A model generated the notes under the pieces. It worked only from the letters and a program-made list of their open reading frames with translations. It had not been told where the DNA came from and did no database searches. From positions 1 through 16,404 of the forward strand of contig JAQSDT010000709.1 in NCBI GenBank assembly GCA_029946075.1: a DNA stretch of 16,404 nucleotides, read 5' to 3'. The position numbers and the translations under genes are program-made. This DNA comes from a bacterium (lineage in GTDB: Bacteria; Pseudomonadota; Alphaproteobacteria; Rhizobiales; Xanthobacteraceae). The first letter of the stretch is position 1, and each line of letters begins with the position of its first letter. Of the stretch, positions 6,118-15,341 are shown one piece after another.

Positions 6118-7086
6118 ATGCGTGTTTCCACCTGTCTGACAGCCACGTTTGAAGCTACGTTTGCAGCTTCGTTTGTCTGTGTCGCCATGATGTCGATGCA
6201 AGCGCCTGCGGCCCGTGCGGAAGGCGATCAGACCTGGCAAACCTGCGTGAGCAGCATCGCGGCGCCGGACGCCAAGGTCACGTCGTGCAGCGAAATCATC
6301 GATGCCGAACGCGAGACCGGCAAGCGACTTGCCGTGGCCTATTGTTTCCGCGGCCACGGCCTGACCGAAAAGCGACAGCTCGATACGGCGCTCTCGGACC
6401 TCAACGAATCGATCAGGCTCGATCCCGATTCAGCCTGCGCGTTGACCAACCGCGGCCGCGTCTATGGCTTCAAGCGCGATTTCGATCGTGCGATCACCGA
6501 CTACGATGAAGCGATCCGCATCGATCCGTCGTTCGCGCTGGCCTACAACAACCGCAGCGATGCCTGGTTCAACAAGGGCGATGTCGATCGTGCGATCGCC
6601 GATCTGGACGTCGCCATCAGGCTCAATCCGCAGCTTTCGATCGCCTATGGCAATCGCGGCTTTGCCTATTATCGCAAGCGCGATCTGGCGCGCGCAATCG
6701 CCGACTACACCATGCAGATCAAGCTGCGGCCGGACGTTCTCGCCTACATCAACCGCGGCAACGCCTATCGTGACGGCGAACAGCTCGATCGCGCCGCCGC
6801 CGACTATGGCGAGGTCATCAAGCTGGCGCCGACGGACGCGCGCGGTTGGCGCAACCGCGGCATGATCAAGCTGTTCCAGGGCGACGGGAAGCGCGGCATC
6901 GCCGACTACGACAAGGCGTTGCAATACGATCCGGCCGACGCGTATTCCTGGAGCAATCGCGGGCAGGCAAAGATGCGACTCGGCGACAGGGCGGGCGCGA
7001 TTGCCGATTTCCGCAGGGCGCTCGAAATCAGTCCCGGTCTGCGCACCGCCAGCGAGAGCCTGCAGCGGCTGGGCGCCGCGCAATAG
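6118..7086 (+). CDS. Secreted tetratricopeptide-repeat (TPR) protein
   Basis: A 322-residue protein built almost entirely of TPR units, which are protein-protein interaction scaffolds. Residues 1-34 are a probable Sec signal peptide: a hydrophobic stretch around 12-26 and cleavage after AARA at 31-34. After a short cysteine-containing N-terminal part (Cys43, Cys57, Cys76), seven 34-residue repeats follow at about 72-105, 106-139, 140-173, 174-207, 208-240, 241-274 and 275-308. Each has the pattern NRGxxxxxxxDxxxAIxDYxxAIxLxP. The fifth unit (208-240) is one residue short. The repeats are of the regular type seen in periplasmic alphaproteobacterial proteins, often linked to envelope or secretion complexes, but no partner can be named. 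It is transcribed alone, divergent from the GNAT gene. The SPW gene starts 188 bp downstream on the same strand. Confidence 0.9.
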   Translation: MRVSTCLTATFEATFAASFVCVAMMSMQAPAARAEGDQTWQTCVSSIAAPDAKVTSCSEIIDAERETGKRLAVAYCFRGHGLTEKRQLDTALSDLNESIRLDPDSACALTNRGRVYGFKRDFDRAITDYDEAIRIDPSFALAYNNRSDAWFNKGDVDRAIADLDVAIRLNPQLSIAYGNRGFAYYRKRDLARAIADYTMQIKLRPDVLAYINRGNAYRDGEQLDRAAADYGEVIKLAPTDARGWRNRGMIKLFQGDGKRGIADYDKALQYDPADAYSWSNRGQAKMRLGDRAGAIADFRRALEISPGLRTASESLQRLGAAQ

Positions 7087-7274
7087 GCGCCGCTCTTCGC
7101 ATCTGCAGCGACGATTCCCGTGCGGGGTAATGCAGCCGGGTCTTGCGCAGGTTGGCAGAGCGCTTAATTATTCACCCAAGACATACGCCCCCGATGCGGC
7201 CGGATCAGGTTCGAAATCGGAAATGTCAGGAGTTTTGGCCGCTGACGTATGCCTCTTTTTCAAGGAGGTTTGCC

Positions 7275-7673
7275 ATGTCGGGTTTTAGCTTCTTCAAGAC
7301 ACATCGAACGTGGGAGGACTGGCTCGGCATGCTGCTCGGCGTGTTGATCGTGGTCTCGCCCTGGTTTCCGTTCTCGTATCACGACACCATGGACGCCGAA
7401 CGCAGCACCATGATCCTCAACACCTTCGTGGTCGGGATGCTGGTGTTCGGTCTCGCCCAGCTCGAATACGTCGCGTTGCAGCGCTGGGAGGAGATCGCGG
7501 AAGTGGGCCTTGGCGCCTGGCTGATCGTATCGCCGTTGGTTTTCGGTTACTCCGGCGACGAGACGCTGCGCGTTTGGCACGCGTTGCTCGGCGCGCTCGT
7601 CGTTGTGCTGGGCGCGCTTCAGCTCTGGCAGGACTGGCGCCTGAGCGATCGGGAACTGGCCAATCATCCGTAA
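7275..7673 (+). CDS. SPW-repeat membrane protein
   Basis: A 132-residue inner-membrane protein of the SPW family, named for Ser-Pro-Trp motifs at helix ends. The first repeat has WEDWLGMLLGVLIVVSPW (residues 13-30). The second has WEEIAEVGLGAWLIVSPLVF (71-90), where the tryptophan is replaced by leucine. Four hydrophobic helices are visible at about 16-33, 46-66, 75-92 and 100-117, consistent with two helix pairs. The function of the family is unknown. The ATG at 7275 is chosen over an upstream in-frame start at 7143 because a perfect AAGGAGG lies six bases before it and the extra 44 residues are not family-like. The protein starts with a short cytoplasmic segment, SGFSFFKTHRT. It has its own hairpin terminator at 7691-7714. 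Confidence 0.9.
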   Translation: MSGFSFFKTHRTWEDWLGMLLGVLIVVSPWFPFSYHDTMDAERSTMILNTFVVGMLVFGLAQLEYVALQRWEEIAEVGLGAWLIVSPLVFGYSGDETLRVWHALLGALVVVLGALQLWQDWRLSDRELANHP

Positions 7674-7690
7674 GCTTGCGTATTGCGTGG

Positions 7691-7714
7691 CCTGCCGGTC
7701 GTTTCACCGGCAGG
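7691..7714. terminator. Two-way hairpin between SPW and DUF3828 genes
   Basis: A perfect 9-bp stem (CCTGCCGGT / ACCGGCAGG) with a 6-nt loop sits between two convergent genes, 17 bp after the SPW stop and 13 bp after the DUF3828 stop. It is followed by TTTC on the plus strand but lacks a long U-tract on either side. Confidence 0.65.
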
Positions 7715-7727
7715 TTTCGCGCATGTA

Positions 7728-8246
7728 TTATCTGAGCGCGCCGGTGAGAATGGCGCGGATCGACCAAGGCTTGCCATCGACGGCGCCTCTGAAGTCGTCG
7801 ATCCGCCACTGGCTGTTCTCGCGGACGAAGTCGTAGCGGATGGTTTTGTCGGTGGCCTTCGCCGGCGGGCTTCCATGGCTCTCAAGGGTCGCGGCGATGG
7901 TGGCCTTCTCGGCCTCCTGTTTCTCGGCCGTGACCTTGAACGATTTTACGTCCGGATCCTGCGAATTGGTCACAGGGTCGAAATCGACCGGTCCGACATC
8001 GCCTTTCTTCGTGCGCGCGTCGGCTCTGGCCCAGAGCGCGTTCAACCCCTTCGACAGGTATTTCGCCTTGGCGGCCTTGTTCTCGATGACGAAATTGCCG
8101 CCGGAATCGCCATTGCCCTTGGCGGCGCGGGTGTAGATCGCGGTGACGACGTCGGCAGGATCGTCGGCGGCCTGCGCTTCAGGCGGCAGGACGACAGCCA
8201 TCAGGACGGCTGCGCCTGACAAAATCAGCGCGCGGCGGCTCAACAT
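7728..8246 (-). CDS. Exported DUF3828 domain protein
   Basis: A 172-residue secreted protein of unknown function. The signal peptide MLSRRALILSGAAVLMAVVL has an RR pair before the hydrophobic core and likely cleavage after AQA at residues 25-27; Sec or Tat export are both possible. The mature part (about 28-172) starts ADDPADVVTAIYTRAAK and has the DUF3828 layout: mixed alpha/beta, a basic stretch around NKAAKAKYLSKG, and a closing YDFVRENSQWRIDDFRG that resembles the last strands of NTF2-like folds. An upstream in-frame start exists at 8408. I chose 8246 because GAGGGA lies about six bases before it, the signal peptide begins there, and the longer version would overlap the divergent small zinc-knuckle gene. 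It is transcribed divergently from that gene, with a 52-bp shared promoter region. Confidence 0.87.
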   Translation of the reverse strand: MLSRRALILSGAAVLMAVVLPPEAQAADDPADVVTAIYTRAAKGNGDSGGNFVIENKAAKAKYLSKGLNALWARADARTKKGDVGPVDFDPVTNSQDPDVKSFKVTAEKQEAEKATIAATLESHGSPPAKATDKTIRYDFVRENSQWRIDDFRGAVDGKPWSIRAILTGALR

Positions 8247-8298
8247 GGTAATCCCTCTCATCGTTGGCGATGCTGGCACGGTTTGACGGGAGAATACC

Positions 8299-8427
8299 AT
8301 GAGCAACGAGAAGGGCCCCAACATCAAGAAGAAGCAGAAATGCAAGAACTGCGCGGGCGAGGGCACGGTGAAGAAGGGCGACCGGGTGATGAAATGCCAG
8401 CGCTGCAAGGGTACCGGCGTAAGGTGA
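8299..8427 (+). CDS. 42-residue protein with two CXXCXGXG zinc knuckles (DnaJ-type)
   Basis: MSNEKGPNIKKKQKCKNCAG begins a very small basic protein. CKNCAGEG at residues 15-22 and CQRCKGTG at 33-40 are two CXXCXGXG motifs spaced as in one zinc module of the DnaJ central domain. Here they stand alone, without a J-domain or substrate-binding domain. Four cysteines are enough for one zinc ion. The lysine-rich flanks suggest contact with nucleic acid or an acidic partner, which is inference. The start has GGGAG seven to eight bases upstream and the reading frame is clean to TGA. It is divergent from the DUF3828 gene and followed by about 145 bp without genes. Databases often label such proteins 'DnaJ', which overstates the evidence. 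Confidence 0.85.
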   Translation: MSNEKGPNIKKKQKCKNCAGEGTVKKGDRVMKCQRCKGTGVR

Positions 8428-8504
8428 ACCCACCGGCGGAACGCGAGGCGCTGACGCCATTTGCGCTTCGAAACACTGTGGCAGGGCGGCCGTCCCGGCG
8501 GCTC

Positions 8505-8532
8505 TTGCCCAACCCGGCGCGATAGCGATAAA
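8505..8532 (+). promoter_or_regulatory. Candidate promoter of the acyl-CoA synthetase operon
   Basis: TTGCCC at 8505-8510 and GATAAA at 8527-8532 are 16 bp apart, a moderate match to a sigma70-type promoter. It lies about 40 bp before the leader ORF. Weak, but it is the best pair in this gap. Confidence 0.3.
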
Positions 8533-8572
8533 CCATTGCCAACAAGACCGTTTCAACCGGGAGGGACCGTCC

Positions 8573-8632
8573 ATGAAGCCTGTGCCGAGCGCTGATTTGC
8601 AGCGGGCCAACATGTCGGTGGTGCAGCGGTGA
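8573..8632 (+). CDS. 19-residue leader ORF overlapping the acyl-CoA synthetase start
   Basis: ATG at 8573 is preceded by GGGAGGGA at good spacing, the strongest ribosome site in this area. It opens a 19-codon frame, MKPVPSADLQRANMSVVQR, that ends at TGA 8630-8632. The stop overlaps the GTG at 8629 in the arrangement GTGA, so ribosomes finishing the leader could restart on the synthetase. No attenuator hairpin or run of one regulatory codon is evident. Alternatively, this was the true N-terminus of the synthetase and a frameshift separated it. The peptide resembles no family I know. Confidence 0.45.
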   Translation: MKPVPSADLQRANMSVVQR

Positions 8633-10272
8633 GCGGCGAGGGCAGCGTGACCATTGCCACTCCGCACGGTGGCCTTTCACGGATGTCCCGCCGGGTGATG
8701 AACCTGGCGCACATGGTGACCCAGAACGCCCGTCGCCACGGCGACCGCACCGGCTTCATCTGGGGCGACAAATCATGGACCTGGCGCGAGATCGACCGGG
8801 CCGTATCGTCCCTTGCGGCGGGCCTTGCCGTACGCGGAGTGCTCAAGGGCGATCGCGTGCTCGTGCATTCCAAGAATTGCGACGAGATGTTCTGGTCGAT
8901 GTTCGCTGCGTTCCGGCTGGGTGCCATATGGGTGCCGACCAATTTCCGCCTGATGCCGGACGAGGTCGCCTATCTCGCTACCGCCTCCGGTGCCAAGGCG
9001 TTTTTGTGCCACGGCGATTTCCCTGACCACGCCAAGGCGGCCGCCAACCCCGCCCTCGAATTCATCTGGCGGATCGGCGAGGGCGATTTCGGCGAGAAGG
9101 CCGTCAGCGACGTGATCGCCGCGCACGCCGACGCCAGGGTCGAAAACACGGCGGTCGACTATGACGACCCCTGCTGGTTCTTCTTCACGTCCGGCACCAC
9201 AGGCCGTTCCAAGGCGGCGGTGCTCACCCACGGCCAGATGGCCTTCGTGGTGACCAACCACCTTGCCGATCTGATGCCGGGAACGACCGAGACCGACGCA
9301 TCGCTGGTGGTCGCACCGCTGTCGCATGGCGCCGGCGTGCATCAGCTCGTGCAGGCCGCGCGCGGCGTGCCGACGATTCTGTTGCCTTCCGAAAAATTCG
9401 ACATCGCCGAGGCATTCCGGCTGATCGAGAGGCACCGCGTCAGCAACATCTTCACGGTGCCGACCATTTTGAAGATGATGGTCGAGCATCCCGCGGTCGA
9501 CAAATTCGACCACTCCTCGCTGCGCTTCGTGATCTATGCAGGTGCACCGATGTATCGCGAGGACCAGAAGGCGGCGCTCGCCAAGCTCGGCCCGGTGCTG
9601 GTGCAGTATTTCGGCCTCGGCGAAGTTACCGGCAACATCACGGTGATGCCGGCCAACCTGCACGATCCCGAGGACGGTCCGCAGGCCCGCATCGGCACCT
9701 GCGGCTTCGAGCGTACGGGCATGCAGGTCTCCATCCAGGGCGATGACGGCCGCGAACTCAAGCCGTTCGAGACCGGCGAGATCTGCGTGATCGGCCCGGC
9801 AGTGTTCGCCGGCTATTACGACAATCCCGAAGCCAACGCGAAGGCATTTCGCGACGGCTGGTTTCGCACCGGCGATCTCGGCCATGTCGACGAGGAGGGG
9901 TTCGTCTACATCACCGGCCGCGCCTCCGACATGTACATCTCGGGTGGATCGAATATCTATCCGCGCGAGGTCGAGGAAAAGATCCTGACCCATCCGGCGA
10001 TCGGCGAGGTTGCGGTGCTCGGCGTGCCCGATCCGTTCTGGGGCGAAGTCGGCGTTGCCGTCTGCGTTGTGCGCGAAGGCGCTGCTGCGGTCAGCGAAGC
10101 TGAACTGGCCGCGTTCCTTTCGCCAAAGGTGTCGCGCTACAAGATGCCGAAGCGGTTCTTTTTCTGGGAAGCGCTGCCGAAATCCGGTTACGGCAAGATT
10201 CCAAAACGGCTGGTGCGCGACGAACTCGAGGCGCGCGGGCTTTTAGAGCTCATCGCCAAGACCGGCACCTGA
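8629..10272 (+). CDS. AMP-forming acyl-CoA synthetase / AMP-dependent ligase
   Basis: A 547-residue ANL-superfamily enzyme: it activates a carboxylic acid with ATP to an acyl-AMP and then makes the CoA thioester. Motifs in order: the P-loop A3 FFTSGTTGRSKAAVLTH at 185-201; APLSHGAGVH (A4) at 229-238; YFGLGEVTG (A5, usually YGxTE) at 327-335; GWFRTGDLGHVDEEG (A7) at 410-424; GRASDMYISGGSNIYP (A8 hinge) at 430-445; and PKSGYGKIPKR (A10) at 517-527 with the catalytic Lys523. The chain is full length. The substrate cannot be read from sequence; medium/long-chain or aryl acids are both possible. The GTG at 8629 is chosen because it overlaps the leader ORF stop. ATG codons at 8683 and 8698 (MNLAHMVTQNARRHG) are real alternatives, and the last matches where many homologues begin. 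It is the first enzyme of an operon with the PPC gene 4 bp downstream. Confidence 0.9.
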   Translation: MSGEGSVTIATPHGGLSRMSRRVMNLAHMVTQNARRHGDRTGFIWGDKSWTWREIDRAVSSLAAGLAVRGVLKGDRVLVHSKNCDEMFWSMFAAFRLGAIWVPTNFRLMPDEVAYLATASGAKAFLCHGDFPDHAKAAANPALEFIWRIGEGDFGEKAVSDVIAAHADARVENTAVDYDDPCWFFFTSGTTGRSKAAVLTHGQMAFVVTNHLADLMPGTTETDASLVVAPLSHGAGVHQLVQAARGVPTILLPSEKFDIAEAFRLIERHRVSNIFTVPTILKMMVEHPAVDKFDHSSLRFVIYAGAPMYREDQKAALAKLGPVLVQYFGLGEVTGNITVMPANLHDPEDGPQARIGTCGFERTGMQVSIQGDDGRELKPFETGEICVIGPAVFAGYYDNPEANAKAFRDGWFRTGDLGHVDEEGFVYITGRASDMYISGGSNIYPREVEEKILTHPAIGEVAVLGVPDPFWGEVGVAVCVVREGAAAVSEAELAAFLSPKVSRYKMPKRFFFWEALPKSGYGKIPKRLVRDELEARGLLELIAKTGT

Positions 10273-10276
10273 GGCG

Positions 10277-11134
10277 ATGCGCAGCATTGCCCAACCAGGG
10301 CCGCAGGTCCCCGCACGTATCCAGTGGGTCGAGGCGCGGGGCCGTGCGTTTGCGTTCACGCTGCCGGCCGGTGTGCCGCTGCTTGAAGGCGCGCGCCGCG
10401 GTTTTGCCGAGGCCGGCTTTTCAAGCGGCGTGCTGAGCATGCGGGGCGGGGCGCTCGGCCCGTTCGCCTATGTGATGCCGGCGCTGTCGAAGACCGACGC
10501 CAATGCCGCCTTCTACAGCGACACGTTTCGCCCCGAGGGGATCACGCAATTGAAAATCGGCGCGATGACGCTGGGCGAACGCGACGGGGCGCCGTTCTTT
10601 CATTGCCACGGGCTGTGGGCCGAGACCGACGGTCACCTGCATGGTGGACACATCCTGCCCGAGGAGAGCATCGTCGCCGAACCCTTTGCGGTGGAAGCAT
10701 TCGGTATCGACGGCGCGATGTTCCTCGCCGAGCCGGACCCCGAAACCAATTTCAAGCTGTTTGGCCCCGTGGCCCGTGCGGCAACCGACGCCAGGACCGA
10801 TCGCCGCGCCTTTGCAGTGCGGCTGCGACCGAACCAGGACTTTGCCGCGGCGCTGGAGACGTTCTGCCGGCAGCGTGGAATGTTGCGTGCGCGCATTCAT
10901 GGCGGCGTCGGCTCGACCATCGGCGCGCACTTCACCGACGGCCGCAGTGTCGTTCCATTCGCGACCGAGCTTGCGATCCGTTCCGGCATGATCGCTCCCG
11001 GCGCCGACGGTACGCTACAGGCGGAGGTCGACATCGCTCTGGTGGATTATCTCGGTGGCATCGCCGAGGGCCGGCTGATGCGCGGTGACAATCCGGTGCT
11101 GATGACGATGGAACTGGTGCTGGAAGCGCTGTGA
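10277..11134 (+). CDS. Double PPC/DUF296 domain protein
   Basis: A 285-residue protein with two copies of the PPC (DUF296) fold, a small alpha/beta trimer-forming domain found in plant AT-hook proteins and as stand-alone bacterial proteins of unknown function. Domain 1, about 20-155, has the family metal-site pattern: HCHGLW at 109-114 and DGHLHGGHIL at 118-127, so His109, His111 and His125 are likely zinc ligands. Domain 2, about 176-285, has the same outline (ARIHGGVGSTIGAHFTDGR at 205-223) but keeps only one histidine of the pair and replaces the GGH. It is therefore probably a non-metal structural partner. The start is 4 bp after the synthetase stop, indicating co-transcription and coupling. 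There is no AT-hook, so DNA binding should not be assumed. A link to the acyl-CoA product is guesswork. Confidence 0.87.
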   Translation: MRSIAQPGPQVPARIQWVEARGRAFAFTLPAGVPLLEGARRGFAEAGFSSGVLSMRGGALGPFAYVMPALSKTDANAAFYSDTFRPEGITQLKIGAMTLGERDGAPFFHCHGLWAETDGHLHGGHILPEESIVAEPFAVEAFGIDGAMFLAEPDPETNFKLFGPVARAATDARTDRRAFAVRLRPNQDFAAALETFCRQRGMLRARIHGGVGSTIGAHFTDGRSVVPFATELAIRSGMIAPGADGTLQAEVDIALVDYLGGIAEGRLMRGDNPVLMTMELVLEAL

Positions 11135-11238
11135 GCCGGCGTGACGGGGTAGGGGCTGCGCGCCCCTGCCATCTGGGGTTGCGACGCGATCCCCAGCCAT
11201 GCTTTGAATGGCGAAGACGCTCCACCGGACAAGCTCGC

Positions 11239-12021
11239 ATGGCCTCTCGACGCAGCAAACCGATCAATCTGCCGTCGCCGTATCTCAAGCGCGTCTGGCT
11301 CGACCCGGCGCGGGTCACGAGCCGCGAACCCTATCCGTATTGTTTGCCTTTGTTCAGCGACGAATTCGAACTGCAATTCGAGCGGCCGATCACGATCATC
11401 GCCGGGGAGAACGGCACGGGAAAGTCGACCTTGCTGGAAGGCATCGCAGCGCTGGCCGGGTTTGACGGTGCCGGCGGCGCCAAGGGTTACGCGCCGGTCG
11501 ATCATTCCGATGCGATAGAGGTGACTGGCGGCAGTTTGTCGGCGGCGCTCCGCGCGAGTTGGTTGCCCAAGATTAACAATGGCTGGTTCTTTCGCGCCGA
11601 GAGCTTCTTTTCCGTCGCGCGCTACATGGACAAGGTCAATAACGAGGACATTCCCGGCGTCGGGCGCGGCGTCCCGCCGGACTTCCTCTCGCACTCGCAT
11701 GGGGAAGGCTTCCTGCGCTTCTTCAACGAACGCTGCCAGAAGCAGGGCATCTTCATCTTCGACGAACCGGAGTCGGCGCTATCGCCTTCGCGCCAGATCG
11801 AATTTCTGAAGCTGATGCACCGCATGGACAACACCGGTCATTGCCAGGTCATCATGGCGACCCACTCGCCGATCCTGATGGCCTATCCCAACGCCACGCT
11901 GCTGCGGCTGACGAAATACGGGCTGGAGCCGGTCGCGGTGAAAGACACCGATCACTTCAGGCTGATGCGCGAATTCTGCGAGGACCCGAAGGGGTTCGTG
12001 GACATGGCGATCGCGGAGTGA
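11239..12021 (+). CDS. AAA/ABC-type ATPase (COG3910-like)
   Basis: A 260-residue soluble ATPase of the ABC/SMC-like type. Walker A is GENGTGKST at 56-64, a signature-like SHGEG is at 153-157, Walker B FIFDEPESALS is at 172-182 with catalytic Glu176, and the switch histidine is His209 in ATHSPIL. There is no transmembrane segment, so it is not a transporter by itself. The conserved N-terminal SPYLKRVWLDPARV (13-26) and PLFSDEFELQFERPITII are typical of this small predicted-ATPase family. Its job is unknown. The ATG at 11239 is chosen: the frame extends back to a GTG at 11131 that overlaps the PPC stop (GTGA), but the extra 36 residues are low-complexity and arginine-rich. From 11239 the gene is 104 bp from the PPC gene, so membership of the operon is likely but not certain. 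It ends at the inverted repeat shared with uvrA. Confidence 0.88.
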   Translation: MASRRSKPINLPSPYLKRVWLDPARVTSREPYPYCLPLFSDEFELQFERPITIIAGENGTGKSTLLEGIAALAGFDGAGGAKGYAPVDHSDAIEVTGGSLSAALRASWLPKINNGWFFRAESFFSVARYMDKVNNEDIPGVGRGVPPDFLSHSHGEGFLRFFNERCQKQGIFIFDEPESALSPSRQIEFLKLMHRMDNTGHCQVIMATHSPILMAYPNATLLRLTKYGLEPVAVKDTDHFRLMREFCEDPKGFVDMAIAE

Positions 12022-12028
12022 GGAAACC

Positions 12029-12113
12029 GTAGGGCGGGTGGAGCGGAGCGATACCCGCCATCGCGCAACCCGCAGCAAAGTTGATGGGTATCGCTGCGCT
12101 CCACCCATCCTAC
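12029..12113. repeat. 85-bp long inverted repeat between convergent genes
   Basis: Arms of 28 nt at 12029-12056 and 12086-12113 match at 25 of 28 positions, with GGGTGGAGCG and AGCGATACCC as the intact cores and a 29-nt loop. It lies tail to tail between the ATPase gene (+) and uvrA (-), so its RNA would form a long hairpin at both 3' ends. The core is familiar from Bradyrhizobium-group intergenic repeats. The copy number needs a genome search. Confidence 0.85.
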
Positions 12114-12138
12114 ACGGCTAAGCGAGGAAGTTTTTGTA

Positions 12139-15123
<2,985 letters not shown>

Positions 15124-15190
15124 ATCGGCAGTTCCAGGCGCGAGCAGACGCACCACGTTAGGCGCGCAGGCGCCGATTGCGAGAAGGCTG

Positions 15191-15205
15191 GAACGTAGGA
15201 AGAAC
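15191..15205 (-). promoter_or_regulatory. LexA/SOS box of uvrA (GTTC-N7-GTTC)
   Basis: On the minus strand the sequence is GTTCTTCCTACGTTC, a perfect match to the alphaproteobacterial LexA operator GTTC-N7-GTTC. It lies 67 bp upstream of the uvrA ATG. uvrA is a known LexA target in several alphaproteobacteria, so repression by LexA and release after DNA damage is the expected behaviour. Confidence 0.85.
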
Positions 15206-15295
15206 GAGGAGGGATTTCCAGTGTCATGCGCGAATCATCAACGGATTGTTTTGCGCAAGCGCGCCTGGCAGCAGCCGATGGTTCCGCCAAAACGA

Positions 15296-15320
15296 AAAGG
15301 CCGGCCCGAGGCCGGCCTTT
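15296..15320 (-). terminator. Terminator of the outer-membrane protein gene
   Basis: A perfect 11-bp stem AAAGGCCGGCC / GGCCGGCCTTT with loop CGA begins 21 bp after the OMP stop codon. On the minus strand the stem ends in TTTT then CGTTTT, a good U-rich tail. It also insulates the uvrA promoter from readthrough. Confidence 0.9.
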
Positions 15321-15341
15321 CGCTCAGATTGGGTGAGCAGA

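Noticed and set aside
8773..9993. A 406-codon minus-strand frame opposite the acyl-CoA synthetase
   Set aside because: Shadow of a gene with all ANL motifs intact; His/Arg-rich composition, no ribosome site and no domain.
11131..11238. 36-residue N-terminal extension of the ATPase from a GTG overlapping the PPC stop
   Set aside because: Arg-rich, low-complexity and not part of the ATPase fold. The internal ATG at 11239 fits the family start, though the GTGA overlap leaves some doubt.
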